Shown here: in pieces, positions 54,651-64,000 of the stretch
How the letters are laid out: each line of letters starts with the position of its first letter
Position numbering within the stretch: position 1 is the first letter of the stretch
Assembly: GCA_914767885.1 (NCBI GenBank)
Contig: CAJZBQ010000048.1
Location: 62,001-126,000 of the forward strand
Reading direction: 5' to 3'
Source: Blepharisma stoltei
Lineage: Eukaryota > Ciliophora > Heterotrichea > Heterotrichida > Blepharismidae
DNA length: 64,000 bases
Program-made: the position numbers and the translations under genes
The notes under the pieces: generated by a model
Seen by the model: the letters and a program-made list of their open reading frames with translations, nothing else
Told to the model about the DNA's origin: nothing
Database searches by the model: none

Positions 54651-56450
54651 TTAAAGCATTTCTGGAGAAAACTCAGGCTCTACTTGCATCGGCAGATCTT
54701 CACTGCATTCAAAAAGCGCAATATAAAGCAAATCATTGGTAAATCTGTCATTTGATTTCAAAAATAACGCTTTATTAAAACAATCCACAGCCTCTTGGAT
54801 TTGGTTGCTGAAATAATAAGCTAGTCCTAATGCTGTATATGTCGAAGCATTTTTTGAGTTCGACTGAATACATTTTTGGTATCCTTTATTAAAATAAATT
54901 AAATCCAGATATTTTTTTCCTCAAAAAAATTATAATAAGTGCATTATCAACACATTATTCACTATATAATTCAATTGCCTTCGGGTAATTTCTCAATTTT
55001 TGAAAAGTATGAGCATAGTTAAACATCACAGTTTCAGCTGTAGATGTTATGACTCCTTCACATAGTTTCAAAGCTTCTTGCAGCACTTCATTAGCTCTTA
55101 TATATTCTCCTTTTTTATAAAAAACAACTCCAATTTCGTTCCATACAATAGGATCAGCAGAGTTCACCTGCTTAGCTAGCTCAAAAGACATTAAAGCAAT
55201 TCTTAGGTTTTTGGTTCTGAGATATTCCATACCCATAAATAAGTTAGCTAAATAACACCCTGGGAAGAGCCGAGAAACGGTTCTGTAAGCTCGCATTGCT
55301 TGGTCTGACTGGTCTTGCGCTGCATATGTATGGCCGTATGATATTCATGCAGGCAGGTAGTCTCTATCAATTTTTTTATACCTACCTAATAGAATTATAA
55401 ATAAAAATGGAAAGGCCTTAAAAATTATTTCCCTATAACCAATATGAGCTATATATGATTTTACAAAGAATTTTCTTGCGTACTCATACTTTTTAATTGC
55501 ATAATAATAAACTCCAGCTGCGTACCAAGCTGCTGGAGAGTCTGAGTATTCTTTGACCAAATTATGTGACAAGTTATATAATTCTCCAATTTCCCCTAAA
55601 GCTGCCATACATCCACAATGCAATGGAACAGCTCCTAGATGATAAGGATCTTCCCTGATGATTTTTGATGAAAGTTCAAAGGCTTGATTTACTTTATGCG
55701 TAGAAAATAGCTGGTTTGCTAAAGCCAGCATTACATCAATGTTACTTTGCAATTGCAGATTTTGCAGCTCCGAGCCAGGGTTGGAAAAAATCTTTAATTT
55801 GGCTTGATAAAATTCCTTAAGCCATTTTTCGTTTTCTAGGTCTAGTTCATCAATATTCTATATAAATTTAAATATTTTTTATATAAATATATAGAAATTT
55901 GCTTTAATTTATGAGAAATAGTGCTAGAATTAGCAATGAAAAAAGGATTTATTTGTATATGGATAAGCTTGATTTCTTCTTCAGCTGTAAGAAGCTGTTT
56001 GTCTATTAAAGAAGAAAATGCTTCTATACATGTAGGGTCTGATTTTAATGCCAAAATATATTGTTCTGCTGCTAGCTGCTTGCTTTCTCTGGCTTCATGC
56101 GCTTTTCCCATATAAAGATGTTTTAAAAATTGCCAATTAATGTCCTTGTCTGGCTGCTGGACGTTTTCAGATAAAATTCTGATACAAGTTTGGTAGTCTT
56201 TTGAAGCGATTAAGGCTTGAGCTGCTAAGACTTGAGTTTTAATGCTATAATGAAGAAGATTATGCTTTTCAAGAATGTGGGTGACTCGCGGGTATTCTTT
56301 GTTCTGCAAATAGCAAGATGCGAGGAGATAGACAAAGTTGAGATCGCTTTTCCCACTTATTGTGACGAGTTTATCTGCGTAAAATGCAGCAGACTCGTAG
56401 GCTTTCATTTCAAAATGAGAGTTAGCAAGCTTCCATAGCTGATCTTCCAT
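54651..56450 (-). CDS. CDC16: APC/C subunit CDC16 (APC6), with three short IESs
   Basis: TPR subunit of the anaphase-promoting complex, the cell-cycle ubiquitin ligase scaffold. 541 aa after removing IESs of 61, 75 and 38 nt (54895, 55379, 55854). TPR pairs throughout. The signature block is DYLPAWISYGHTYAAQDQSD, then QAMRAYRTVSRLFPG and MGMEYLRTKN, as in CDC16. The C-terminus ends PEFSPEML before TAA 54651. ATG 56450 (MEDQLWKLA) is taken; the codons before it have no ATG. The 75-nt IES is a multiple of three and would add 25 hydrophobic residues if retained, in the middle of a TPR, so its excision is needed for a sensible protein. Confidence 0.92.
54895..54957. mobile_element. 61-bp TA-bounded IES in CDC16
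   Basis: Contains stops; removal at TA joins ELYSE to YFNKGYQKCI. Position supported by frame on both sides. Confidence 0.75.
55379..55455. mobile_element. 75-bp in-frame IES in CDC16
   Basis: TA-bounded with weak inverted ends (TATACCTACCTAAT / AGCTATATATG). It leaves the frame open, encoding a hydrophobic stretch foreign to TPR proteins. Removal gives FFVKSYKKIDRDYLPAW, matching CDC16 spacing. Confidence 0.7.
55854..55893. mobile_element. 38-bp IES in CDC16
   Basis: Almost pure A/T, palindromic (TTCTATATAAATTTA...TATAAATATATAGAA). Removal at TA gives LKQISIDELDLENEKW in frame. Very short for an IES. Confidence 0.7.
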
Positions 56451-56629
56451 TTTCAATAGAGCGGTATAAGATGCTTTGAATTTTTTTGCAAAAAGAGATA
56501 ATAATTAGATTGATTTAAACTTAAATCTATCATAATTATTTAGTTAAGCTAAAATGCTTATTAATTGCGAAAATCTCTCACTACTGAACATTAAATTCGA
56601 AACAAAATGTGGTAAAATTTTCATTTTTG

Positions 56630-56960
56630 GGTCTTTAAACCCTTTAAATGGGAACAAAATTTTTTTCAGTAGGAAAATTTTAATGATGAAAGCACTAATT
56701 TTATGAAATTAGTTTTTACCTAATTTAATAGACCAAATGCAAGTAAAATATAAATAGTTTTCAAGTGAATCATTAATTTTTGTATTTAATCCTTCATAAA
56801 AATAAAATTAAAATTCAAATTATTGTAGTCAATTTAATATTTTTAGGTTTTAAAGTCTTACAAAATTTTTTATAGATTTAACACAATTTTTTTTCAAAAA
56901 AACAATTAACCCTCCTTTGAATAGAAAAACAGTTTTTTTTTTCAATTTTAAAGGGGGAAA
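56630..56960. mobile_element. Intergenic family-2-like MITE
   Basis: Left end AAACCCTTTAAATGGGAACA, right end TTTCAATTTTAAAGGGGGAA, the same inverted-repeat type as the kinase A insert. It lies in the A/T-rich spacer 56451-57283, where no gene is seen. Confidence 0.7.
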
Positions 56961-57283
56961 TAGAAGAATAATCTAACTATCAAATTTTAATTGTTTGATG
57001 AATAAATAGATAAGCTTGCAAACCCTAAAAGAGTTCTTTTTATACAGCAAATCCATTATTTTAAAACAATTGTGTTATTTCTCACTCATCGTAAATCTAT
57101 TCTTCACAATTAAAATATTTCAATCTCAACTCCTGCCACATCGTAATCTTCTTCTCCAAAAATCAACTTAACTTCTTCTTGCCTATAGTCCAATCCCACT
57201 CAAAACCTATAAAAAAAAATATCCCAATAATCCATGAATACCTAAATCCATCCATATTTTCCTAAATTTATCATAAATTGTAT

Positions 57284-60200
57284 ATGATTTCAGTAGTGAC
57301 TCAAGCCAGCATCAACTTATGCCTGAATTCTGTCCTGTTTGCTCTTATATCACTTTCCCTATTCCAGAATTTTTTTTCTTTCCTTGATTTCCGCATAGGC
57401 CTCAAACCGGGCTGCATGCCAAATGACAGCGGATTTTTGACAGTGTACATTTCACCGAAATAAACTTGGTCGAAAATTTTTTAAATAATATGAAATTTGG
57501 TGAAAATTAACGGCTTTTTTCGTCAAATGTCTCACTATCAAAAAGTTTCAACCAATTTTAGGCCAAAAATACTTCGGTGAAATAAACACTATCAAAAAGG
57601 CAATCTCATTGGATCTGCACCCCTCAAAACGATCACTCATCTTCTTCAATATGAAGATGTCAGGGGGAATGTCTATACCACATTTTACAATTTTGAAAGT
57701 TTTGCATGTGGGAAATCAGAAATAGACGGAATCAGAACTGTCTGTGGGAACATCATCAACTTTGAAGTTGCCGGGATCATTTATTTGATCGGCGCAGTTT
57801 TGCTGCTTTTTTCAATTGGGATCTGTATTTTGAATTTGCTGATGATTTTGCTTATGAAAGGAAATGCGCTGACTAAAATAAGGATTCCTCACTTAATAAA
57901 GAGATAAATGGTGATGGAAATTGGTCTCCAAGGAAAATTCTATGAAGCAAATGGGATTGATCCTAATGAATTGAAAGCAGGCCTCTGTCTTTTGAAATAG
58001 GTTTTCATGTTTGGGCATGCCTTGCCGAAGAATAAAATGGGAAATTGACGGAAATGGAACTCCGAGGGGCATCTCTTGATGGAGCGGTGACCGGAGTGAT
58101 GGATGGAGAAAGTAAGTAGACCATCTCAATTGAAAGTCTGCAGCAACTTTTTTTTTTTCTCCAGAAGGTTTTCCTGTCCCTTACCGGATGGACGAGACAG
58201 GCTTTACCTATCACATGGATCCTTCTTATTGGAACAATCGGAGTACCTTACAGATTGCGGCTCTGCCCTAGGAGCTAATTCCTTAAGCAGCTGGCTGAGA
58301 TCTGAAATCCAAAACGGCGAATTTTTGGAGCCAAGATAGGTGATGGCTTGTGTTTTATCCGCTTATGGCCAGCATAATCGTTTAATTTAATTTTCTCCTG
58401 GAAAGTTTTCTTGTCCCTGTCAAGCGGATATGACAGGTGTTGCCTATTACATAGCCTTCGTCTATCGGAGCTATCGTGCACCTGCAGAGTGTATAACCTA
58501 GGAAGCTGATTCAAGTTAGTCCGACTCAAGAAGGCCGCTTATGGCTGTGTAAACCCTTAATCTTAATCACTTCCTAAACGCAGGAGTTTACATACTTATC
58601 GCGACTGCTTATTTTTTAATCAGCAACATCGATCATTTAGAGCCGCCGAACAATGAAAAAGTTGACATCCAAGCAGAATTCGGCTTAAAGCTGCTCTATA
58701 TAAACTCCGGCCTTGCAATTTTTACCCTTCTTCACTACACTTTTATCAAAAAATTCACAAATCTCGACAACCGAATGCAGCTTTGTTTTAACATTTTTAG
58801 CAATTTGCTAGGCAAATTGCCTGAAATAAACCCAAAAACTAAGCTGATTTCTTCAAGCCAAAGCGAGCCACTTGATATCCAGACAGTGATTCAAGATAAA
58901 GTTGGCTTAGAAAACACGTTAAAAGAAAAAGAAGTCGAAATCCAGACACTGTACAACAAGGTAAAATCAATAGAAAAACAAATGCAGACGCCAGGAGATG
59001 AAGAAATTGTGATTGCCCCAGCTTCCTTAAAAGCTAAAAAGACACAAAAAGTGAAACTCAGAAGCGGAAAAGGGCAACAAAGAAGAGAAGAAATTGTGGA
59101 AAACCCAAAAGAAGAAGATTTACAAGGACTTCTTCAAGAATATACAGAACAAAAAGATAAATGGGAACAAGAGAAAAAAGAGCTGCTGCTAACTCCCCCC
59201 CCCCCTCCGTGAGTGAACAAAAAAAATTTTGTTCACTCACGGTTTAATTTTTTTTTTAAAAAAATTTATATATAAATTTTTATAAAAATTTTTTTTTTCG
59301 AAATTTAAAAAAATCCTAATTCGCAAAAATTGGAAAGCAAATATTAATTTAATTTATAAAATTTAAGTTTTAAAAAGCAATTTGTTTAAAATTAAACAGA
59401 ATTAGCTCTAGATTTCATTATACTAATTATCACCCATATATCAAAAATTTTTTCTATTAAAAAAAATTTTTGTTCACTCACGGAGGGTGGGGTTTTTGGC
59501 AAAAAAATAGGGATTTTTCTAATGGTTTTGTTCACTCACGGAGGGGGGGGAGTAAGGAAACTTGAAGAAAACCCAGACCGAGCTTATGCACAGTCAGCAG
59601 ATCGTGTGAAAAATATTTTAGAAGAAATTAATAATAAGCTAGAAGAAAAAATCGATGACCCAGAAGACAGAAAAAAAATCCAAGACGCCATCAATCAAAT
59701 AAAAAATAATTTAAAAAGACCTGGCTCTCCTGAAGAAATGAGCTGGGAACAAGAAAGAAACAGTCTAAATGACGTGATCAATACTCTTTCAGTTGAGCTT
59801 GAAAAGGCTAGAAGCCAAGGAGGAAACACAAAAGCTATTGTCAATGAAAATAAAAGGCTTGCCCAAGAGAACTCAAAACTTCAAGACGATAAAAAAAATA
59901 TGCAGTCTTACATAAATGAGCTTGAAATACGAATTGATGAAATTCAATCCCAGCCTGTGTCTAAGCCGCTATTATCACAAGACCAAGAAACTTCTGCACA
60001 AACACGAAGCTTAATAAACTCTTATAAAGCTCAGTCTGAATCCCAACAAGAAGAAATTGACCGTTTAACAAAAGCGCTAAAACAATATAAGGACCAGATA
60101 CTACAAAATGAAGCAAACTGGGAGAGCTCAGAAAAAAAAATTAGGGATAAAGAATATCAAATAAGGAATATTAATGAAAGACTTGAAGAACAAAAAGCAC

Positions 60201-63200
60201 TTTTAGATGAAAAAGAGGAAAAATTAAATTTGGTGAAGAAGGAAAGAGATGAAACTAAAAGGATTTTGAGAGATAAAGAAGATGAGCTTGAACAAACTAA
60301 AGCTCAGCTTGCAAACCTACAGAGGGAGATTTCTATTTTGAAGCAAAGTTCGGCAGAGCGTAAAAGTGACCCTGAAATCGAATATTTGACAGCTGAAAAG
60401 AAAGCCTTAGAAGAAAGAGTAAGCCAACTCTCAGCTGACTTAAATAATCAAAACCAAGAAAATAAACTGAATATTCTGAAAAGTAAAGAAGAATTGGCTG
60501 GAAAAGACCAGCTGCTTGAAGAAGAGGAAAGAAAAAACCGCTTAAAAGAGAATAAAATAAAAGGTTTGAATGAAAATTTGGAAGAAATGAGGAATTATTT
60601 AGAAGAAAAAGACAATGTTATAGCCCAAGTTAAAAAAGAAAGGGATGAAGCTAAAAAAAGAATCAAAGAAAATGAAGAAGAAATCAATAATTTGACCTTA
60701 GAAAATTCAAAATTAACAAGAGAAAACATTTTATTCAAAAACTTGCCTGAAGGAAAAATAGAGCAGACAGAGGCTGAAGCTATCAAAGTAGAAAAAGATT
60801 TTCTTAACCAAAAACTAGCACAGGTAAGCCAAACCTTAAAGGAGCAAAGAGAAGCTGCATACCAAATGGAGCTAGAAAATGGAAATTTGGCAGTGCAGAA
60901 TAGCCAATTGATGATGAAAATCCAAAATACTGAAGATTCATACTCCTCCTTACCTCGAAAGCAAATAAAACCATTGGAAAATCCATATTTTTAGGAAAAA
61001 CACCCTCCTAGCGAATAAAAGAAAATATTTTTCGGAAAATTTCTTATTAAAAATATTTTATATATATAAGTGATAATTAATTATTATATGAAATTTATGC
61101 TAAATTTAAATAGTTTTCATTTTAAAATAATTTTCGATTTCCAATTTTACGATTTGCCTTTTTATTAAATTTCGAAAAAAATTTCCGCCACCAAATTTTA
61201 TATATAATTTTTTTTTTTCAACCCTTCTCCCTGAGTAGACTAAATTTTTTTGTTCACACATGGACGGAGAGAGGGGAGTTATAATCAGTTACAAAGAGAT
61301 GCAGAAGATTTATCAAAGCAGTTAGAAGACTACGATAAAATAAAGAAAAAATTGTCAGAAAAAGAAAATTTAATCGACGAACTATCTCTTGCTGTAGACC
61401 AGTATAAAAAACAAATTTCTGAACTAAAAGAAAAAATTAGAGAACTCCAAGAAGCTGATGAAGAAAAAAGCTATTTCCAGCAGCAAACTCAAAAACTTAA
61501 AGAAAGTCTTGAAGCCACAAAATCCTCATTGCATGAAGCAGAGTCCAAAAACGCAGAACTTTACTATTCCGAAGAAGCTCGTCAAAAGCTGCAAACCCAA
61601 AACGAAAAATTAAACCAGCTTTTAGATACCGCGAAATCTCAAATTTCTGAAAATCAAGTTTTAGCCCACCAAAAAGAGTCCGAATGACTTGCAGAAAAGG
61701 ACAAACTCTTAGAAAATCTCAGTCAGCAGCGTAAAGATGCTGAGGAAGAAAAAAACAACTTACAGCAGCAAATTCAAAAACTTAAAGAAAACCTCGAAAC
61801 CGCGAAATCTGCATTACGTGAAGCAGAGTCCAAAAATACAGAAATCTTCTATTCAGAAGAATCCCGCCAAAAGCTGCAAACCCAAAATGAAAAATTAAAT
61901 AAACTTTTAGAGGCTGCAAAGTCCCAAATTTCTGACAGTCAAGTTTTAGCCCACCAAAAAGAGTCCGAATGGCTTGCAGAAAAGGACAAACTTTTAGAAA
62001 ATATCAGCCAGCAGCGGAAAGAAGCTGAAGATCTTCACCGATCTATTAAATCCAAAGATTTTGAGCTAGAAGAAATGCTAAAAACTGCTCAAGAAGAAAA
62101 AGAAATGCTGCATACCCAAGTAAGCAAACTTGCTGATCTTCTTAAACTTGCTAAAGATAAGCTATTAGACTACGATAACAGAGAGCTCGCCTGGACCAAA
62201 GAAAAAGAAGAGCTTAAGCGGCGGATTGACACAAAAGAAAAAGAAAAGCAAGAAATCGAACAAATGATAGCAAATATGAAAGACCAGTCAGAAGACTCAA
62301 AAAAATCAATTGAAGAAAAACTGAAGCTTCAGAATTTAGTATCAAAACTAACTGAAGATTTAAACGCTACCAGAAAAGACCTTGAAGAATCAGTAGGAAA
62401 ATCCTATCGACAAGAAAGTGACTGGGAAAAAGAAAAAAATGACTTAATGCACCTCCAAAATCAGCTTAAAAAAGAAGTAGAACAGCTCCACCATAGAATG
62501 AAAAACCAAGAAGACTTTTTTGAAAATGAGCTGCAATCGTCACAACTTGCAATAGAAAAGCTTAAGGACGATTGCAAAGACTTAAAAACTCAAGCAAAAA
62601 TACATCAAGACGAAACTTCGAGACTTAACCAAATGAAAGAAGTCCTTGAAAAAGAAATTTCGGACAAAACCAACCAAATACAAGAATTGTCACAAGTGTC
62701 TCTGCAAGGCCCATCTGAAGTAAAAGTAAAGGTCTTAGAAGAGCAGGTGTCTGATATACAAAAGGCTGCAGGCTATAAAGTAAAAATCCTTGAAGAGCAA
62801 GTAGCAGATCTCCAAAGCAGCTTAAATCAGTCAGAAAATAGGCTGCAAAGCGTAATAAAAGAAAAAGACGAGCTTAGAAACGAGCTCAGCATAAAACACT
62901 CAGAGCTTCAATCTATAAGTGAAGAGTGCCAAAACATGCATGACCAGCTCTATGAGATTGGCGAAAAACAAAGAACACCAAAAAGCCCTGACCGCGACGA
63001 AAGATTTTTTAATCGGTCTCGAGAAGGCAGCTTAGAAAGCAGCTCACATAGTGCTCAAGATTTAATGATCATTGAAGGCCTAGCCCCAAGTGTTACACAG
63101 AATAACCCACTGTTAGAAAATGTTTCTAACCTGCGTAGGGAGCCTCCTATGACTTATTCAAATGTTTGGAAACTATTTGAAGCTTTAATGCAAGATAAAT

Positions 63201-63967
63201 GTAAGCTGGACAGGCTTGAAATGGCACTAGGAAGACAGCCACGCACAATGACGGAATATATGCTAGATTTCGTATATCTTCATTATGGGCTAAAAGCCTT
63301 AGCGTTAAAGCAGCTGAAAGCTCTGATAACATCTTTGGAGCAGCTTTATAAAATTGGTCACCCGTATGGTGTTTTGTTCTGTAGGTTCCTTGGACTTTTC
63401 CATCCTCGTCCACTTCCTTATCAAGTCTCAATATATGCTTTAATTGTCCAAGAACAATTTTCTGTTTTGACTACAAAAATCAAAGAAAAACCTGCGAATT
63501 TCACTGAGCAATATGAAATTTTGCAGTTTGGAGGCGTCGCTTCAATTGTGGATGTTATGGATCTCATAATGAAAATCTGCAGAAACAACAGAGAAGCTGG
63601 AGAAAGAATCATAATGCAGCTTCATAGAGATAGGCCTGACAAGCTAGAATTGACAATCCTCAAAGTATGTGGGACAATGGCTCGTATGGGAAAAAGCTCG
63701 GACTATATTTTTGAAGTCTTAGATATAGACCAAGGAGGCTCAATTGACTACCAAACCTTTATTGACGGGATCAGATTTACACTAAACATTTGGATTACCC
63801 AAGAAGAAGGTGAACTTTTATGTGCATTTATTGATGAGCAACAAACTGGCTTAATTTCTTATATAGACTGGTACCAAAAAATCAATTTTGTGGAATTCGC
63901 TGAGAAAATGTACAGTAAGGTTGCTATGATAACTAAAGCTGACTTCTTAAATGCCTTAGTTTATTAA
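57284..63967 (+). CDS. Four-span membrane, coiled-coil, EF-hand-like protein
   Basis: One gene after IES removal; no known family name. N-terminal four hydrophobic spans: LCLNSVLFALISLSLF; IIYLIGAVLLLFSIGICIL; AGVYILIATAYFLI; INSGLAIFTLLHYTFI. Cysteines lie in the first loop (GKSEIDGIRTVCGN), a tetraspan-like layout. Then about 1100 residues of charged coiled coil with a 95-residue tandem repeat, and a conserved globular C-terminus with EF-hand-like loops (DIDQGGSIDYQTFID, then IDEQQTGLISYIDW; the second loop is imperfect). Removed inserts: 57446 (144 nt), 59190 (363 nt) and 60941 (339 nt). The stretch 57895-58550 must also go, but its exact ends are unresolved, so total length is not fixed. 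TGA is Trp at SEWLAEKD (61685). Stop TAA 63965-63967. Possibly a membrane-to-cytoskeleton or basal-body linker (inference). Confidence 0.72.
57446..57591. mobile_element. 144-bp inverted-repeat IES in the coiled-coil gene
   Basis: TA-bounded with inverted ends sharing ATTTCACCGAAATA / TACTTCGGTGAAAT. Contains stops; removal joins SGFLTVY to QKGNLIGSAPLK. Confidence 0.75.
57895..58550. mobile_element. Unresolved GC-rich insert with internal duplication
   Basis: Separates the second and third membrane spans and carries stops in all useful frames. Contains two diverged copies of a ~215-bp unit (about 58158-58370 and 58390-58560), sharing TTTTCCTGTCCCTTACCGGA / TTTTCTTGTCCCTGTCAAGC, then GACAGG, and CGGAGTACC / CGGAGCTATC. 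Likely another retroposon-like IES, but I could not find a target duplication or a frame-restoring TA pair. Confidence 0.5.
59190..59555. mobile_element. MITE-type IES (family 1) in the coiled-coil gene, first
   Basis: 363 nt between TAA (59190) and TAA (59553). Ends have C- and G-runs plus CCGTGAGTGAACAAAA. Removal joins KKELLL to RKLEENPDRA. Near-consensus, so probably young. Confidence 0.9.
60941..61281. mobile_element. MITE-type IES (family 1) in the coiled-coil gene, second
   Basis: 339 nt, TA-bounded (60941 and 61280). The left end is eroded (CTCCTCCTTACCTCGAAAGC); the right end is GTTCACACATGGACGGAGAG. Removal joins QNTEDS to YNQLQRDAED. Confidence 0.85.
61452..62021 (+). repeat. Tandem 285-bp duplication inside the coiled coil
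   Basis: Two units of about 95 codons at 61452-61736 and 61737-62021. Each contains LKE(S/N)LE.(T/A)KS(S/A)L.EAESKN, then QKLQTQNEKLN and QVLAHQKESEWLAEKDKLLEN. The DNA is strongly similar, so the duplication is fairly recent and keeps the heptad register. Confidence 0.9.
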
Positions 63968-64000
63968 TATTAAAATAATGGCGTTCGAGGTATAAGGACT

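Noticed and set aside
1-64000. CRISPR arrays, operons, rRNA genes, telomeric repeats
   Set aside because: None seen; gene structure is eukaryotic throughout and no regularly spaced repeats or C4A4-type telomeric runs are present.

Overview
The window reads as germline (micronuclear) DNA of a heterotrich ciliate, most likely Blepharisma or a close relative. Four things point there. (1) UGA is read as tryptophan in gene after gene, in conserved positions (for example 15415, 32296, 34580, 39276), and genes end only on TAA or TAG. (2) Introns are 15-16 nt, GT...AG. (3) Intergenic DNA is very AT-rich and spacers are short. (4) Many reading frames are cut by short inserts flanked by 2-3 bp repeats, usually containing TA, and become continuous when the insert plus one repeat copy is removed. 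These behave as internal eliminated sequences (IESs). The commonest insert, about 320-395 bp with CTCCCCC...GAGCGAACAAAA-type inverted ends, fits what I remember of the Pogo-derived MITE of the Blepharisma germline; I could not check that here.

Layout. 0-8 kb: ABCG half-transporter, class-3-like aldehyde dehydrogenase, tepsin/VHS-like protein, a CAAX-ended acidic protein, and a small ankyrin-like protein. 8.7-9.6 kb: two nested retroposon-like elements. 10.4-16.6 kb: two tandem ABCG paralogues, each broken by a GC-rich retroposon-like insert. 16.6-35.6 kb: ESCRT-III Vps2/CHMP2 (with a MITE nested in a MITE), then a family of PH plus protein kinase genes (five intact, one dead). The first two kinases sit in a 3.6-3.8 kb tandem duplication; a cyclin lies among them. 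37-46 kb: secreted collagen-like protein, importin alpha, Vps20/CHMP6-like ESCRT-III, COPI-associated membrane protein, dead asparaginyl-tRNA synthetase, NT-C2 coiled-coil protein. 46-52 kb: a 1432-residue multi-span membrane protein with a PAS-like region, carrying four IESs, one a palindrome with tRNA-like promoter boxes. 52-57 kb: omega-like GST, a dead GST and APC/C subunit CDC16 with three short IESs. 57-64 kb: a large four-span membrane / coiled-coil / EF-hand protein with several IESs.

The genes are ordinary eukaryotic housekeeping, trafficking and signalling genes, each with its own promoter; nothing suggests operons. The unusual content is the inserted DNA: at least four inverted-repeat IES families, three or more retroposon-like families with 11-18 bp target duplications sitting inside otherwise intact genes, and hairpin-rich palindromes.
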